Below are positions 9,949 to 21,857 of a stretch of DNA of 64,000 nt, one piece after another. Source of the DNA: Circinella umbellata (taxonomy: Eukaryota; Mucoromycota; Mucoromycetes; Mucorales; Lichtheimiaceae); the NCBI GenBank assembly GCA_025093555.1, contig JAIWNF010000001.1, positions 1,798,001-1,862,000 on the forward strand. The letters are read 5' to 3'. Made by a program: the position numbers and the translations under genes. The stretch's first letter is position 1. Each line of letters starts with the position of its first letter. The notes below the pieces were generated by a model. It searched no databases. It saw only the letters and a program-made list of their open reading frames with translations, and was not told the DNA's origin.

Positions 9949-12307
9949 ATGGGGAGTTATTTTTCTGATGAAGAACAACGGCAACAACAGCAACAACAGC
10001 AACAGCAACAAGCAGCTCCACGAATTAAATTGAAACTTCGATTAAATTCTTCTTCTAATGATGCCAGCATAGTCACGTCAACAGCCAATGACAACAGCAA
10101 CAATAATAATAATATAGTATCACCAACAGAAGATCGTAAACGGAAAAAGCATAAAAAGAAGAAATCACACAAAAAGCATAAACGTCAAAAGAAGAACCAA
10201 GATTCTGATGATGAAGAAACATTTCAACAACAACGCACACATCAACATGGACGACGTCGACATGAAAGTGAACAACTAGATATAGATGATGACGATAATG
10301 ATCATAATCTAAAAGCATTGTCTTCAACACCACCACCTTCAACTCAACAACGTACTCATATGCCAGTAGGTGGTAAACGACCGTTTGCTTATATTCAAGC
10401 TGAACAAAATAATCAAGAAGATGATGATCATGAAGAGGATGATTATGATGATATGGGGCAAGAACAACAATCAAATATGATTAAACAAGAAGAAGAAGAA
10501 TCAATACCAGCATCAACGTCATCGACAACATTTGATGATTATTCATATCAACAACATCGTCATCATCATAATGAAAATCATGGTAGAAATACTATTCATG
10601 AACGTTCCGTACATCCAACAGAACGATCTGCTCATCATTATATTACTACGGCCAATCGACCAACAACGATTGCATCTTCATCAAAACAGATAAATACAAC
10701 AAGGACTGCAACTCCACCTTCTAGACAACGAACAGCGTCTATAAGTACTACAACAAGTGCATCAGAACATAAACCTAAAAAACGTGGACGACCAGCAAAA
10801 GTAAAAGCACCACCACCTAAGCCAGAACCACGTCCTCCACCTGAACCAGTTAAAAAAGACAGAGATTTGAAATCAATTGCCACAAAACTACTTGATACTT
10901 TGGAAAGGTAAATATAAGCTATGTAAGGAAACATTACCAAGTATAATTAAATAGAAACTAATGGAATATCAATATTAGACGTGATTCTTATGGATTATTT
11001 CTACAGCCTGTTGATACAACAATTATTACCGATTATTTGACAGTTATCAAACATCCCATGGACTTTGCAACAATGAGAAAAAAGCTCAATTCTGATGAAT
11101 ATTCAGATATGGAAGATTTTCGACAAGATTTTTTATTGATTTGTACCAATGCTAAAACATACAATGCTCCTGATACCATTTATTATCGCAATGCAGATCG
11201 ATTGGAACATTATGGATTAAAAGCTATTGATCGTGCTGCAAAAACGGTTGTTTATGAATCTTCAGAACGTGCAGATACACCTTTTAGTGATCATTCTACA
11301 GCTACTACTACCACAACTACTACTGCTGGTGGCGGTGGAGGGGGTTATCGATGGGGTAGTATCAGTGGTAGTCTGACAGCACAACAACGGCGACGTGCAT
11401 CTAGTATTTCAACTACATTAACAGGCGGAAAAAGAGATTCTAATGTGAAAATGGAAGAAGAAGTGGATATTCTTGGATTGGATAACGGTGGTTCAATTTA
11501 TCCTACACAACAACAAAGAAAAGCAAGTCGCCAACAACAACAATATCAATACTATCAGCAACAACAAGATTTGGATGGAATGATGGTTGATACAGCTAGT
11601 AGTTCAAGAGCTGGAACACCTGTACGTGCATTCGGTATTCCAACAATGACAAAGAAGAAAAAGAAGAAGATGACAGAAGCGGGAATTGTTTATGCTTCGG
11701 ATGGATCATTAGCTGGTGTTGGTGCTGGTAAGTTTTTTTTTCATTATATGTATCATCCTGGATATCTACTTTTGTTGAATTTGCTTTTACTAATAAAGCT
11801 TTGATTAAAATAGTTTCCGATTTACAAACATTAATTCCATCTGAAGAACGATTTTCAGAAGTCCCTGGTATTACCATGGTGAACACACATGCATTACCTT
11901 CAGCATTCTATACCACACGATCCTCTTATGAAGAATGGTCCAGTAACAAACATCCTATCCATCCAGCTCATTTTGCCGATTATGGAGCTTTTACAGCCTT
12001 GGGAAATGAACCACCTGGTGCATTTTATACAGCTCAAGATGCCTGTTATATTTATCCACTTTATGGTGATGATCGTGGAGAAGCTTATATGCGTAGTTTA
12101 TGGGAATTTGCTGAAGAAACAGGTGATGATGAATTAACAAAAACCATATATGAGAAATCAAATTATTTGACCCGAGGTGCATGGAATGTATTGCAAGAAT
12201 CACTCAAGGATATAAATGATGTGAAAGATGTAAATGCTGAGTTTGGATCACTTCATGTATCAGAATTTAAAAAAGCATATGAAAGCGTTACTCAACAACA
12301 ACAATAA
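9949..12307 (+). CDS. Bromodomain protein, BRD7/BRD9-type
   Basis: Three exons (9949-10907, 10979-11727, 11814-12307) give 733 residues. Order: a poly-Gln run (residues 11-21), a Lys-rich basic cluster, long acidic/His/Gln-rich low-complexity sequence, an AT-hook (KKRGRPAKVK, residue 277 on), then a bromodomain at about 305-405. The bromodomain is split by intron 1 and contains VIKHPMDFATMRKKL and the YNAPDTIYY stretch with the conserved acetyl-lysine-binding Asn. After a Gln/Ser-rich linker, a conserved C-terminal domain (FADYGAFTALG, YPLYGDDRGEAYMRSLWEF) resembles the domain that follows the bromodomain in animal BRD7/BRD9, subunits of SWI/SNF remodelers. Role inferred: acetyl-histone reader in a chromatin complex. 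It ends facing the 2H-phosphoesterase gene. Confidence 0.88.
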
Positions 12308-13246
12308 TCGAAAAAATGAAACACTTGCTTTGCTTAGCATCGCATGCGAGCATATAATATATGTCATACTTTATATATTCCACTGACCCTTTCTTTCTCC
12401 TCACCCCCTGCCTTCTTTCTTCCCGCTCTTACTTTTTTCTTCTTAAATTACATTTCAAAATAAACAATTACTATGTATTTACTTGGTTACTATATTTAGT
12501 ATACATTTCTGTTTATAGTTGTTCTGTTGTTGTTGTTGTTGAATCATTTAATTCAATTTTTCTTTAAAATAAAGAATTGAGTTGTTAGACGAGTCATTTG
12601 ATGATTTGTTTTGAGTTCCTTTGTATATACATAGTACGTAACAAACATCATCATATGTTCTCATTTTTTCCTATCCACAGCTAGCTACTATTACATATAT
12701 ATTATGTGGCAAATCTTTATTTACATGTATACATACATATTCATTAACATGCATAAAGTATTAAATTTTTCGTTGTTTTTTTTTGGGGGGAAGAAAGGAA
12801 TGATACTCTGATACGTTCAATAATTATAATAATAAATAAGTGGCCTGTCATATTCCAAAAATATTTTTTGATGTACGTATCAAATTCATTTACGTATGAA
12901 GGATTTTCCAGTAATAATAGATTAATAATGATAATAGTAGTACTATAAAGTGTTATTCACATTAGCACGAAAATGGATAAAAAAGAAAGAGAAAGGCGAG
13001 GAATTAACATGTGATAAAAAGAAATGTTACAAAATGTACAAGTAGTATGTTATATTATATTATATTAGGTTATGCTATATTTGAAAAAAAACCTTTATTG
13101 TCACGGTGAGAATATAGGTACTTCAGAAGCATCGAACCCTGAAATACAAAAAGTTAGTTGACAACAGCAATATTAGTGTCGATTATGTATAAGAACTATG
13201 AGACAGTCCTCCTTTTTTTTTGGTTCCGTACCTCTCTGCCTTACTC
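12308..13246. other. Convergent intergenic region
   Basis: About 940 bp between two converging genes (bromodomain + and 2H-phosphoesterase -). It contains TTG and TAT microsatellites (12527-12541, around 13050-13075) and no coding-like frame apart from a shadow on the minus strand at 13183-13395. Confidence 0.6.
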
Positions 13247-14209
13247 CTATTCACTAATATCCAAATTTTCCAATTTCTTACATGTTTCGTCAACTTCTTG
13301 TGTACTGCTAGTAATAAATTGTTGAATAAACCTCCATTTAATAGAGCGAGCGTCCAATACATTTTGATAATAAGTACATTGATTGACAAGCGCATTTAAA
13401 AACACTTCATCTTTGGTATATTGAGGAGAAATTTTTAACAGATAAGTCAACTGGATAATTGCTTGTTCTTCTTGTGTGTAATCGAATCGTATATGACGAT
13501 GATCCATCAGACTAACTAATGTTCCAGGCCCCTTATATAAACCATGTACATCCTTGGGATCAAATCCGACTGTAACATGAAAGAATGCAGGTTCTAAATG
13601 AAGCATTTGACGGATCTTATGACCGAATGGCCAATGTAATACATGGAAATAGGCTTTGCTTCTTACTGCCTTATTATTATCATCATCTTGTTGTTTTTCA
13701 ACATATGCCAACCCTAAATCCTTTGGCCAATCCTCTTGTTTTGACCAATTGCTTGGTTCACCAACTTGATCAATAATCCATTGAGTTAATTTTCTCAAGG
13801 CTCGTGATTTATGTTTTTTCTTTGGTAACTCAATATTTGCTACCTCCAATGCTTGGTTAAGTTCTTTTGGATGAAGAATGGTGACATGACTTTTTGAACT
13901 ACCATCACGTTTAATACGATTTTCAACCATGTGATGTGGAATAGTACCTTGTTGACCAATGCTGTCTATAAATGCTCCTTCCAAAGAAATGTAAGCGTAA
14001 CCGTGGGTTAATATAAGATCTGGTGGAGTTTGCTGTTCCAGTGTTTGCTGCTGCTGCTGCTGCTGTTGTTCTTGTTGTTGTTGTAGTAATAGTAGTAGTT
14101 GATCTGCATTGGGTTGATCATGATCGGGCAGCTTTGGTAGATCCAAGTTCGGCTGGTGATGCTGTTGTTGGTCGCTGTTATGATTATGTGTTTTCTTTTT
14201 GTGAGTCAT
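13247..14209 (-). CDS. 2H phosphoesterase-like protein with poly-Gln N-terminus
   Basis: Single exon, 320 residues. The first 60 residues are His/Asp/Gln/Leu-rich with Gln and Leu runs. From about residue 66 a folded domain begins with HGYAYISLEGAFIDSIG. Two HxT motifs are visible: SHVTILHP (His108, Thr110) and FFHVTVGFDPKDVHG (His211, Thr213), about 100 residues apart. Paired HxT/S motifs define the 2H superfamily (LigT, cyclic phosphodiesterases, AKAP7-type), which act on 2',3'-cyclic or 2',5'-linked RNA phosphates. The sequence between them (PKDLGLAYVEK, AYFHVLHWPFGHK) fits a compact alpha/beta fold. The C-terminal 80 residues are helical-looking. The superfamily assignment rests on the motif pair; the substrate is not known. 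Confidence 0.7.
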   Translation of the reverse strand: MTHKKKTHNHNSDQQQHHQPNLDLPKLPDHDQPNADQLLLLLQQQQEQQQQQQQQTLEQQTPPDLILTHGYAYISLEGAFIDSIGQQGTIPHHMVENRIKRDGSSKSHVTILHPKELNQALEVANIELPKKKHKSRALRKLTQWIIDQVGEPSNWSKQEDWPKDLGLAYVEKQQDDDNNKAVRSKAYFHVLHWPFGHKIRQMLHLEPAFFHVTVGFDPKDVHGLYKGPGTLVSLMDHRHIRFDYTQEEQAIIQLTYLLKISPQYTKDEVFLNALVNQCTYYQNVLDARSIKWRFIQQFITSSTQEVDETCKKLENLDISE

Positions 14210-15052
14210 TTTCCTTTTTGAATCCCTTTTCCCTCTTTTTTCACAACATTAATTTTTTTTATGCATGTGTTGTTGCTTAGAAAAAGCAGAAAAAAATAAC
14301 AATAGTAACAATACACGAACATATATCACTTTGACATGTTAAAAAAAAAACTCAGCATTATTTGTAACTATGGCTAGGTATGACTCGACATACTTTGAAA
14401 AGTGATTCTTTATTAAAAAAGTCAACTACTGCGCAATAATTACATGACAATCTATGAGTAAATAAAAAGCTTGAGAAGGACTTATAATCGCCTTATTCAT
14501 TAAGATTTACTGACCACCAAAAAGTAACAAAACAAAAGGCCTGTCTCCTTTCACTACTTTTCTTCCTTTTCTTGGTTATCTTTTCACTATCACTAGCATA
14601 ATCCAGATCTCTCCCCTATACTTTATTCTTTTTTTTATAAAGTTTTCTTCTGCAGTAGTACAACGATACACAGCATAAAGTAGAAAAAAAGTTTTAACTC
14701 TTTAAAAATATTTAAGAGTACGTACCAGCACAAAAACCAAAACTAAGAGATAATTTAATATGTATATGTGTGTGTCAACTTGTTGTTTGCTGTAAACAAT
14801 AATAAAAGGTTGATAATTTATATATAAAAGTAATGAATGAAATATACAAGAAAGAAAAAAAAGAAGATATAACTAATGCACTTAGTATTATATATATCGC
14901 AAGATCGGGTTTGTTAATAAAAGAAAAACGGAGGGTAATAAAAATAACAAAAAGTGATATATATAAATGGGGGTCATGGATATTGATATGTATTATATGA
15001 ATGGATATTTATGTGACGATTTCTGTATACAAAGAATAAAAGAAGGAGATTA
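14210..15052. other. Intergenic
   Basis: About 840 bp upstream of the 2H-phosphoesterase gene and downstream of the single-span protein gene. AT-rich, with TG and TA short repeats near 14760-14780. No gene-like frame is seen. Confidence 0.6.
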
Positions 15053-16139
15053 TTAAATACTGCGATAACGGTTCATGGGTGGCGATGGTGATGGTGCTGA
15101 AGAAGTCAAATATTTATCATTAGCATCGATATCATCAGCAGAAACCACTGCTTTACTTTTCAAAGCGTCCTGGCATCTTTGAATCAAGGACTGTAGTTTT
15201 GCATCGACTCGGCAGAATGTTTCGTCCACTTCTTCTTGCCCTATATATATGTGTGTGAGTGTTTAATAAAAAAATATAATAGTATCGATGGATATACTTA
15301 CGTTTTATATCAAGTGATTTCGATCGGTGTTTGGAGTCATATTTGCTCTACAAGCACAAAAGTTATTGACAACAGATAAGTATATATGGAAGTTTTTGTG
15401 TGATCTTTTTTTTTTTTGTAAATATATATTATACCTTATTCATACTAGCAAGAGTTGGATTAGCATATGCTTTGTCATAAGAACGATGTTGTTGCCTTTT
15501 TAATAGTTCTTTTCGCTGTTGAGGTCGTTGTTCAGGTTTAGCCAAACTTTCTGCCCATTCTTCAGTCCGTTGTTTTTGAGTTTCCATAAGATTATTTGTA
15601 GTAGCATCAACATCAGAAAATGAAGATTTTCGTTGTTTTTGTGTTTGTTCATCTAAAAGAGTGGTCGAAGAAAGACGACGCCTACTAAAATGATTATGGT
15701 GTTGTTGTGACTGATGATAATGAGGGTGGCGTTGCGAAGATGAAGCTGCTGTAGGTGCACCAACAAGTAAATTGGGTTGATTTTGTACATTGTTCATTAA
15801 CTCGCCTGTCCAATAATTGTAAGCAGTTATTGCGATAGCGGATGTGAAAATAACAGCATCTAATATCCTTGATAGTAATAAAGCAAGTAGTGTTGGCTGT
15901 GGGAAATTATAAGCAACGCTCGGTATATCATTGTGAAGCTGCTGTTGTGTACGACGGCGATAGTTACCGGTGTTAATGGTCATCTCTTCATCTTCACTAT
16001 TTCCTTGAGGGTAGAGTGGATTATAACCAGGATAAATGGGTGATACCTTTTGAGGTATCATATAAGAATGATGACATTTATCTAAACGTCGTGATGTTAT
16101 ATCATCATCTATAAAAAGTGCTGGGGTTTCAAGTGCCAT
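15053..16139 (-). CDS. Unrecognised protein with one membrane span
   Basis: Three exons (16139-15435, 15347-15302, 15240-15053) give 312 residues in frame. Residues 1-80 are hydrophilic with Tyr/Pro-rich YPGYNPLYPQG. One hydrophobic segment (about 83-107, LLALLLSRILDAVIFTSAIA) ends in YNYW. The rest is charged, with His/Gln/Ser-rich sequence, an Arg cluster (FSRRRLSS) and a helical region (WAESLAKPEQRPQQRKELLK) that may form a coiled coil. The C-terminus is Ser/Pro-rich and ends MNRYRSI. A TATATAAA element on the minus strand at 16248-16255, with CCAAT just 5' of it, lies about 110 bp before the ATG. The family is not recognised; a tail-facing ER or Golgi scaffold is one possibility. Confidence 0.65.
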
Positions 16140-17353
16140 GATGATAAATTGTATGTATGCTTTACGTAGATATGTGAGTTTTTTTTTGAAAAGAAAGAAA
16201 AAGAAAGAGTTTTGTAACAGTAAGAGTGTTTGATGAACTTGCAGAGTTTATATAAAACTTTTTCATATTGGACAACATCTCCGCCGGAACGCCTTTTCTA
16301 AGGGTTTCCAAGTTGGGAAATATTGTTGGTTCTAAGCAAAACGTTACAAGACCACAAAAAAAAAGGGGGGGAGGGGGGAAGAGGGTATTTATGTATACAA
16401 GCCCTTTGATAAACAAAATGTTGTTTGTTGAGTGATATTTTTTTTTTTTTTTGGGGGGGGGAGGGATGAAGCAAAAGAATGAGAGGGAATTTATGTTATG
16501 TGGTCACCTTACCATCCCCTTTTTCCTTTTTTTTTTTTTTGGCTTTCTCTCTCTCTCTTTCGACCACTTTTTTTACAGAAGTAAACAAATGAGTTTGTTA
16601 TTGTTATTGATAAATTTATCTATAAATATTGGTTGTTGTTATAGATATCAAGTCATTGAGAGAAACAATAAAGAGCCTTTGATTCGTTTTTTATATGGAT
16701 TAAAACATATACAATGGATCAGATATAACAGATGTTTTTTGTTAAATTTTTAAAAAAGCTAAAGGATATTACAGTGTCACATCAATATAATAATAAGAAT
16801 GTTGATAAAAAGAAGGGGATGGAAGTGTTTAGTTAAGATTTCGAAACGTCTTTTTTCTTTGATACTTCTCGAAAGACTATTTATTATATTTTCTACTTTG
16901 TTATTGTATCATTATTAAGCACTTATGTAAATTGACTTTTTTAATCTACACATGTTAAATATATATATTTATGATAAAGACTTATCAATGAACTGCACAT
17001 GCCACACTATTCTTACTAGATGCATGAAACAGTGTTTATGCAGATTGAATGGGTTAAAATAATTTCTATTCATGTTTAAGGAGATGAAATATCATATACA
17101 CTCCTGATATCCTTTTTTTTTTCGCCACATAAAAATCGCGTGTCAGTTACTCCATAAAATTCTTGCATAATATAAAATAAAAGATTAAAGACTAGTGTTT
17201 TTGTTGTTGTATTTAATATATTGTATAAAAGAAAAAAAATTAAAAAAAAATATATGAACTATTTGTTTCAAGGTGAGGAAACGAGAATTTGATGAAAAAA
17301 CAAGAGGTATAAGTAAAATATTAGAGAAAAAATGATAAGGAAAAAGAAAAAAC
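16140..17353. other. Intergenic with G-rich homopolymer tracts
   Basis: About 1.2 kb. Near 16355-16385 an A-run passes into G7-A-G6-AAGA-G3, and near 16439-16465 a T-run passes into a G-run plus GAGGG. An open frame at 16451-16753 begins inside the homopolymer and looks non-coding. The remainder is AT-rich. Confidence 0.55.
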
Positions 17354-18364
17354 TTATGCTGCTTGTTGAATTTGTTGAGCATTATTATTATTATTATTAT
17401 TGCTATTACTATTATCATCATCTGGTACAGCAGGACCTACTAAATGGGCACCAATAAACTTATTCATAGTAAATCCACTAATATAAGTTTCTCCCTTGAA
17501 TATCTTTTGTAATTTTTCATCCAAAAAGATATGAGTTTTTTTATCTGGGTCTTGTAAATTATTTGCTTTAATATAAATCCAAAGATGTTTGACCACTCCA
17601 GGTCTTGAAAGCTAAATATATAATAACCAACAAATTATTATTACTCCCTCCTATTTCAATATAAATTATAATATAACCTTTCATACATCCTATCTCCCTC
17701 TCTCTCTCTCTCTTTCTTTTCGATTCCTCTATTCCCTTACTGTCTATATAACTTACAGCTGGTTCACCTGTAACTTCTGCTAATTCTGGACTCAAAATCC
17801 AAGTACGTGTAAAGTTATTTTTTTCTTTTTGAGCAGGATCTTGTGGTTTTCTTTGTCTTTTAGGTGCTTTTTCTTTCTTTGTTGCTGCTGATGTTTTCTT
17901 TTTAGCTGTTGCTGTTGTTGTTTTCTTTTTCTTTGGAGTAGCAGGTAAAGCTAACTTGGTCTTTTTCGCAACTACAAGTGGTTCGTCGTCAGAAGATTCT
18001 TCTTCTTCTTCTTCTTCTGTTGCCGCTGGTTGTTGTTCTTGAAGAACACTTTCATAACATTCCTCAATCAAACTTTTTAATTCCTTTTTATATTCGCTCA
18101 GTGAAACATTGGATTCATTTTGTAATTGTTCTCGAACTGATTTGATTGAAATCTTATCGAGATCAGATTGTCGTAAGATCCCTATTATTTAATAGAAGAG
18201 GGAGAGAAAGAGGTTGGTGGTTTTAATGATATGTTTTTTTAAAGAACAAAAAGAGTAACTATATAATGTTATAAGGTACATGTATAAAGACAATTAATAA
18301 TAATAATAATAATAATAAAAAAGAAATTACCAAGAATTCGTGGTTTGAACGTATTAATATCCAT
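17354..18364 (-). CDS. DEK_C / SWIB domain chromatin protein (Tri1/Uaf30-like)
   Basis: Three exons (18364-18331, 18181-17757, 17611-17354) give 238 residues. Exon 1 is only 34 nt (MDINTFKPRIL plus one base). The N-terminus matches a DEK C-terminal-type helical domain (residues about 12-60: LRQSDLDKISIKSVREQLQ, followed by YKKELKSLIEE). An acidic Glu run and a Lys-rich segment (TPKKKKTTTATAKKKT) form the middle. A SWIB/MDM2 domain covers about 140-215: WILSPELAEVTGEPALSRPG, VVKHLWIYIKANNLQDP, IFLDEKLQKIF and FTMNKFIGAHL. In yeast this architecture occurs in Uaf30 (RNA polymerase I upstream activation factor) and Tri1. The tail is an Asn run plus Gln/Ala. A CT microsatellite lies in intron 2. 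Confidence 0.88.
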
Positions 18365-20143
18365 GATCGTGTTTTTATATAAATATATAAAAAAAAAATG
18401 GGTGAGAGGGTGGGAAGTTCTTTGTGTAAAAATGTAATATAAGGAGGGAAGGTACACGGCGGTGAAAGCGTGTACCAACCAAAACTTTTGTGCTGAGAAA
18501 AAAAAAACCCCCTCCCCACTCCTTTCATAAATCTAACGCGTAATTTAGCAGACAATGCAACTGATAAATAAATTGGCGGTTTCTTTGTTCTTCCACAATT
18601 TAATGCGCTTTTTTCTGTGATAAATTATCTCTCTCCAAAAAAAAAATGTATATTTGTAATTATATGGGATTGAAAAAAAAAACATAAATATAAGATTGGC
18701 TAAAAAAAAGGGTCAATAATATATAAGTTGATGAATTAGACAACTGGTTTACTAAACAGAGAAAAACAACTTTTTTTGGGTGCTGACGCAAGAAAAAAAA
18801 CGCCTCCGATTTTTTTTTTCCTTGAGCGGCTAACTTTTCTATATTGGATTGCTAATCCTTTCCTCCTCCACTTCACACAATGGTGTCAAGTAATTCTATA
18901 TTTGAACCCGAATAATTAACCAAGAAAATGAGGGGGGTTAGGTATGACTATTATTGATGCATTCTGTTTGACAATTTTATATCAATCTAAAAAAAAGTTG
19001 TATTTCATATAGCTTTCCAGCTAAAGCCAGAAGTTTTCGCTGGGGGGTGACGGGCTGTATATACCGCAAAAAAAAACAATAATTTATCTAAATAAGGGTA
19101 TATAAACAACAATTTAACACCCTAATATATGAATACATGATGATATATTTATCTTGGATCATTTATTATACATTTATTAATGTCATTTTTTTGATTATAG
19201 GTTTGCTACCAATATAAACATATCAAATGTAGTTAAAGTTTACCACTGAGGAACAAAGGTCATGAGCGTGTGACTCGAATGAACGAATCAGCTCTCTATA
19301 TGTCCTTATTACTATTATTGCTACCAAAGGGTAATAAGTCAATAATGCTTTCTCTTCTGCAAATAGCATCCTATACTTATTATAAATATAAACAGTAACT
19401 CACGAAAAAAAAGTAGCATACAACTTTCATGCAAAAGAGAAAAAGGACAAGGCTGTAAAAAAAATTAAGGTGTACCCATGGTAATCAACCCATTGTTACG
19501 AAGGATGTAACTAGATAACTGGTTACCATGACGATTTGATCATTGGGTTGTTGGAGAAACTTTCAACCAAGCGATAAAATACAGTATACGACAAAAGCAA
19601 AATATTCATAAAATCTGCCAAAAAATATAGATTTATTTTGTATGTAAGAAAGAAAAATCTCTTTTATTATTCTTAATTTTTTTTTTCTTATAGATTATAA
19701 TTTAATATGTCTGACATATAATTAGCTATAAAAAAAGGGGATTGTCGTTCGCTCTTTATTAAAAGTAGCAACGACAAAAATATTCCCCTTCTTTCTCTTT
19801 AATACTATATATTCGTCGGTTGCAGTATACGACAAAAGCAAGCTCTTCTTTTAGACTTGCTCTATAGAGATTCTCTCTGCTCAGTTAACCACAAATAAAT
19901 AAAAGAAACTTTTTAATACTATATATAATATGTGATCATAAAATCTTTGACGCTGTATTGAATGAAGTTTAGTTATTTGACCGTTGTGTACATAGATTTT
20001 TGAGTCATAGACATGCCTCTCGACTTTCCAAGAGTTTCTTCCGAAGCCGATTCGGCATATATAAATAGCCGTAGTCAATGCTTCATTCTCAGAAAAAAAA
20101 ACACGGTTTTTATTTCTTTGTTCTCTTTCTTTCTTTTAAAAAA
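18365..20143. other. Divergent intergenic region, SWIB gene / OMA1
   Basis: About 1.8 kb between divergently transcribed genes, so it should hold both promoters. It is AT-rich with many A/T runs; a 19-bp direct repeat pair is listed separately. No gene-like frame is supported. Confidence 0.6.
19582..19841. repeat. 19-bp exact direct repeat pair upstream of OMA1
   Basis: The sequence CAGTATACGACAAAAGCAA occurs at 19582-19600 and again at 19823-19841, 241 bp apart, about 560 and 300 bp before the OMA1 start. A related GACAAAAATATTCC lies between them near 19772. An exact 19-mer pair is unlikely by chance in 1.8 kb; it may be regulatory or a footprint of a duplication. Confidence 0.6.
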
Positions 20144-21626
20144 ATGACACTTTCATTAATTCGTACACGATTATTATTATCTAATGCGACAAAAGGAATA
20201 TCTCGACGAACTATTTTAAATCATATACCACGTACTACTACTACTACTACTACTACTACTCGACGATTCGCGTCATTACCCGGATTTCCTCGACCGACGG
20301 GATACCCACAACCACAACGCCAACGATTTGGATCAAATGATGGATATGAACGATTTGAAAGTAGCCGTGAAGCATTTTACAAATCTAAACGATTATGGGT
20401 ATTTGTTGGTACTGGTACTGTACTTTTTGGTGGGTACTATGTAACGCACTTAGAAACTGTACCAATGAGTGGACGTATACGATTTATGGATGTTACACCA
20501 CGACAGGAAGAAGGTAATAAATAGGACTGTATAAATAGGACTGTATAAATACCTATACCTTAGTTTCATTCTAGCATAAACTAATAGTATAAGAAATATA
20601 TATAATTAGCAATGGCACATCAAGCTTATAGTGAAGTCATGGCTCAATTTGGTAATAGAATTCTTCCCAGTTTTCATCCAGATACACGATTTGTTGCCAG
20701 AGTAGCCAAACGAATTGTGAAAGTATCAGGTATGGATAATTTGGAATGGGAGTTCCATGTTATTGATTCACCTGAACCAAAGTAAGTCTCTTTTTATTTT
20801 TTGGCCTTTGGGGAGTTCGTATTTGATGCATTTGCAAAATTGATTTCTGAATACAATACTTTATCAAAAAAAAAATAGCGCATTTGTTCTTCCTGGAGGA
20901 AAAGTATTTGTATTTACGGGTATATTACCTATTGTGAAAAATGAAGGTAAATAAAATCACTTTATATATATAATAAAGGCTTGGATGCAATTGATTGAAA
21001 AATTAACATACACATGATAAATAAATAAATATGTGTATATAGATGGTATGGCAGCAGTATTAGGCCATGAAGTTGCTCATCAATTAGCAAGACATAGTGC
21101 CGAAAAATTAAGTTTTGCCAAAGTAATCTTAGCTTTCCAAATCACATTAATGCTCTTTGGTATTGATCCAACCTATATTTTTAATCAACTTGCTTTAAAT
21201 TTTGTCATTTCCAAACCATTTTCTCGAAAATGTGAAACTGAAGCGGATGCTATTGGATTACAATTAATGGCACAAGCCTGTTATAATCCAGAAGAAGCTG
21301 TTAGTATGTGGGAAAGAATGGAAAAGGCAGGTCATGGTGATATACCTCAATTTATGAGTACGCATCCAAGTCATAGAAATCGTGTCGAGTTCCTTGAAAA
21401 AGAGGTAATAAAAATAAGCAAATTTAGTTTATAATGGTGATATTTTGTTTTTAGAGTAGTATAATTAAAAAAAGAGAATGAATTGTATGTTTACTGGTTT
21501 TATATTATGCTGCGTTTTATTTTTCAAATATAGATGCCAAAAGCATTAGCTAAGCGGTCGTCAAGTGACTGTACCACAGAACTCAAAAATTTTGCAGACA
21601 TGTTCAGTTCACTATGGGAACGGTGA
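20144..21626 (+). CDS. OMA1: Mitochondrial metalloprotease OMA1 (M48)
   Basis: Five exons (20144-20513, 20610-20781, 20879-20946, 21043-21404, 21534-21626) give 354 residues. The N-terminus is Arg/Thr-rich, with a Thr run, and lacks acids, typical of a mitochondrial presequence. A membrane span follows at about 88-107 (LWVFVGTGTVLFGGYYVTHL). The zinc-protease motif HEVAH is at residues 212-216, and the third-ligand region CETEADAIGLQLM follows about 45 residues later; THPSHRNRVEFLEKE is the usual M48 C-terminal block. OMA1 is an inner-membrane stress-activated protease that cleaves OPA1/Mgm1-type and other membrane substrates. An in-frame ATG 66 bp upstream (20078) would add a Lys/Phe-rich leader and is not preferred. 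Confidence 0.95.
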
Positions 21627-21857
21627 TAACTTATACTTGCAGCAAATCATTATCATCGGCACCACCCATCCTTATCATATATAGTATTTCAATAATAGAC
21701 CCATTAAACCATTAAATTCAAAATAAAATATATTGATGAAACACAGCATAACCCCTCTCCCTTCCCTTCTCATCCTTTATTATTATTATGATCCATCAGT
21801 TTCGTCATTGTGAAATTAACTTGAATATAAACAGAAAATTAAATATATTTTGACTTT

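Noticed and set aside
10073..10474. Minus-strand open frame opposite the bromodomain exon
   Set aside because: Rich in Tyr/His/Val/Cys from antisense of CAA/GAT repeats; it is a shadow of the plus-strand gene.
11596..11886. Minus-strand frame over bromodomain exons 2-3
   Set aside because: Spans an intron of a well-supported gene and has no recognisable content.
20078..20143. Upstream ATG for OMA1
   Set aside because: It adds a Lys/Phe-rich leader with no presequence character; the ATG at 20144 starts a typical Arg/Ser/Thr-rich mitochondrial presequence.
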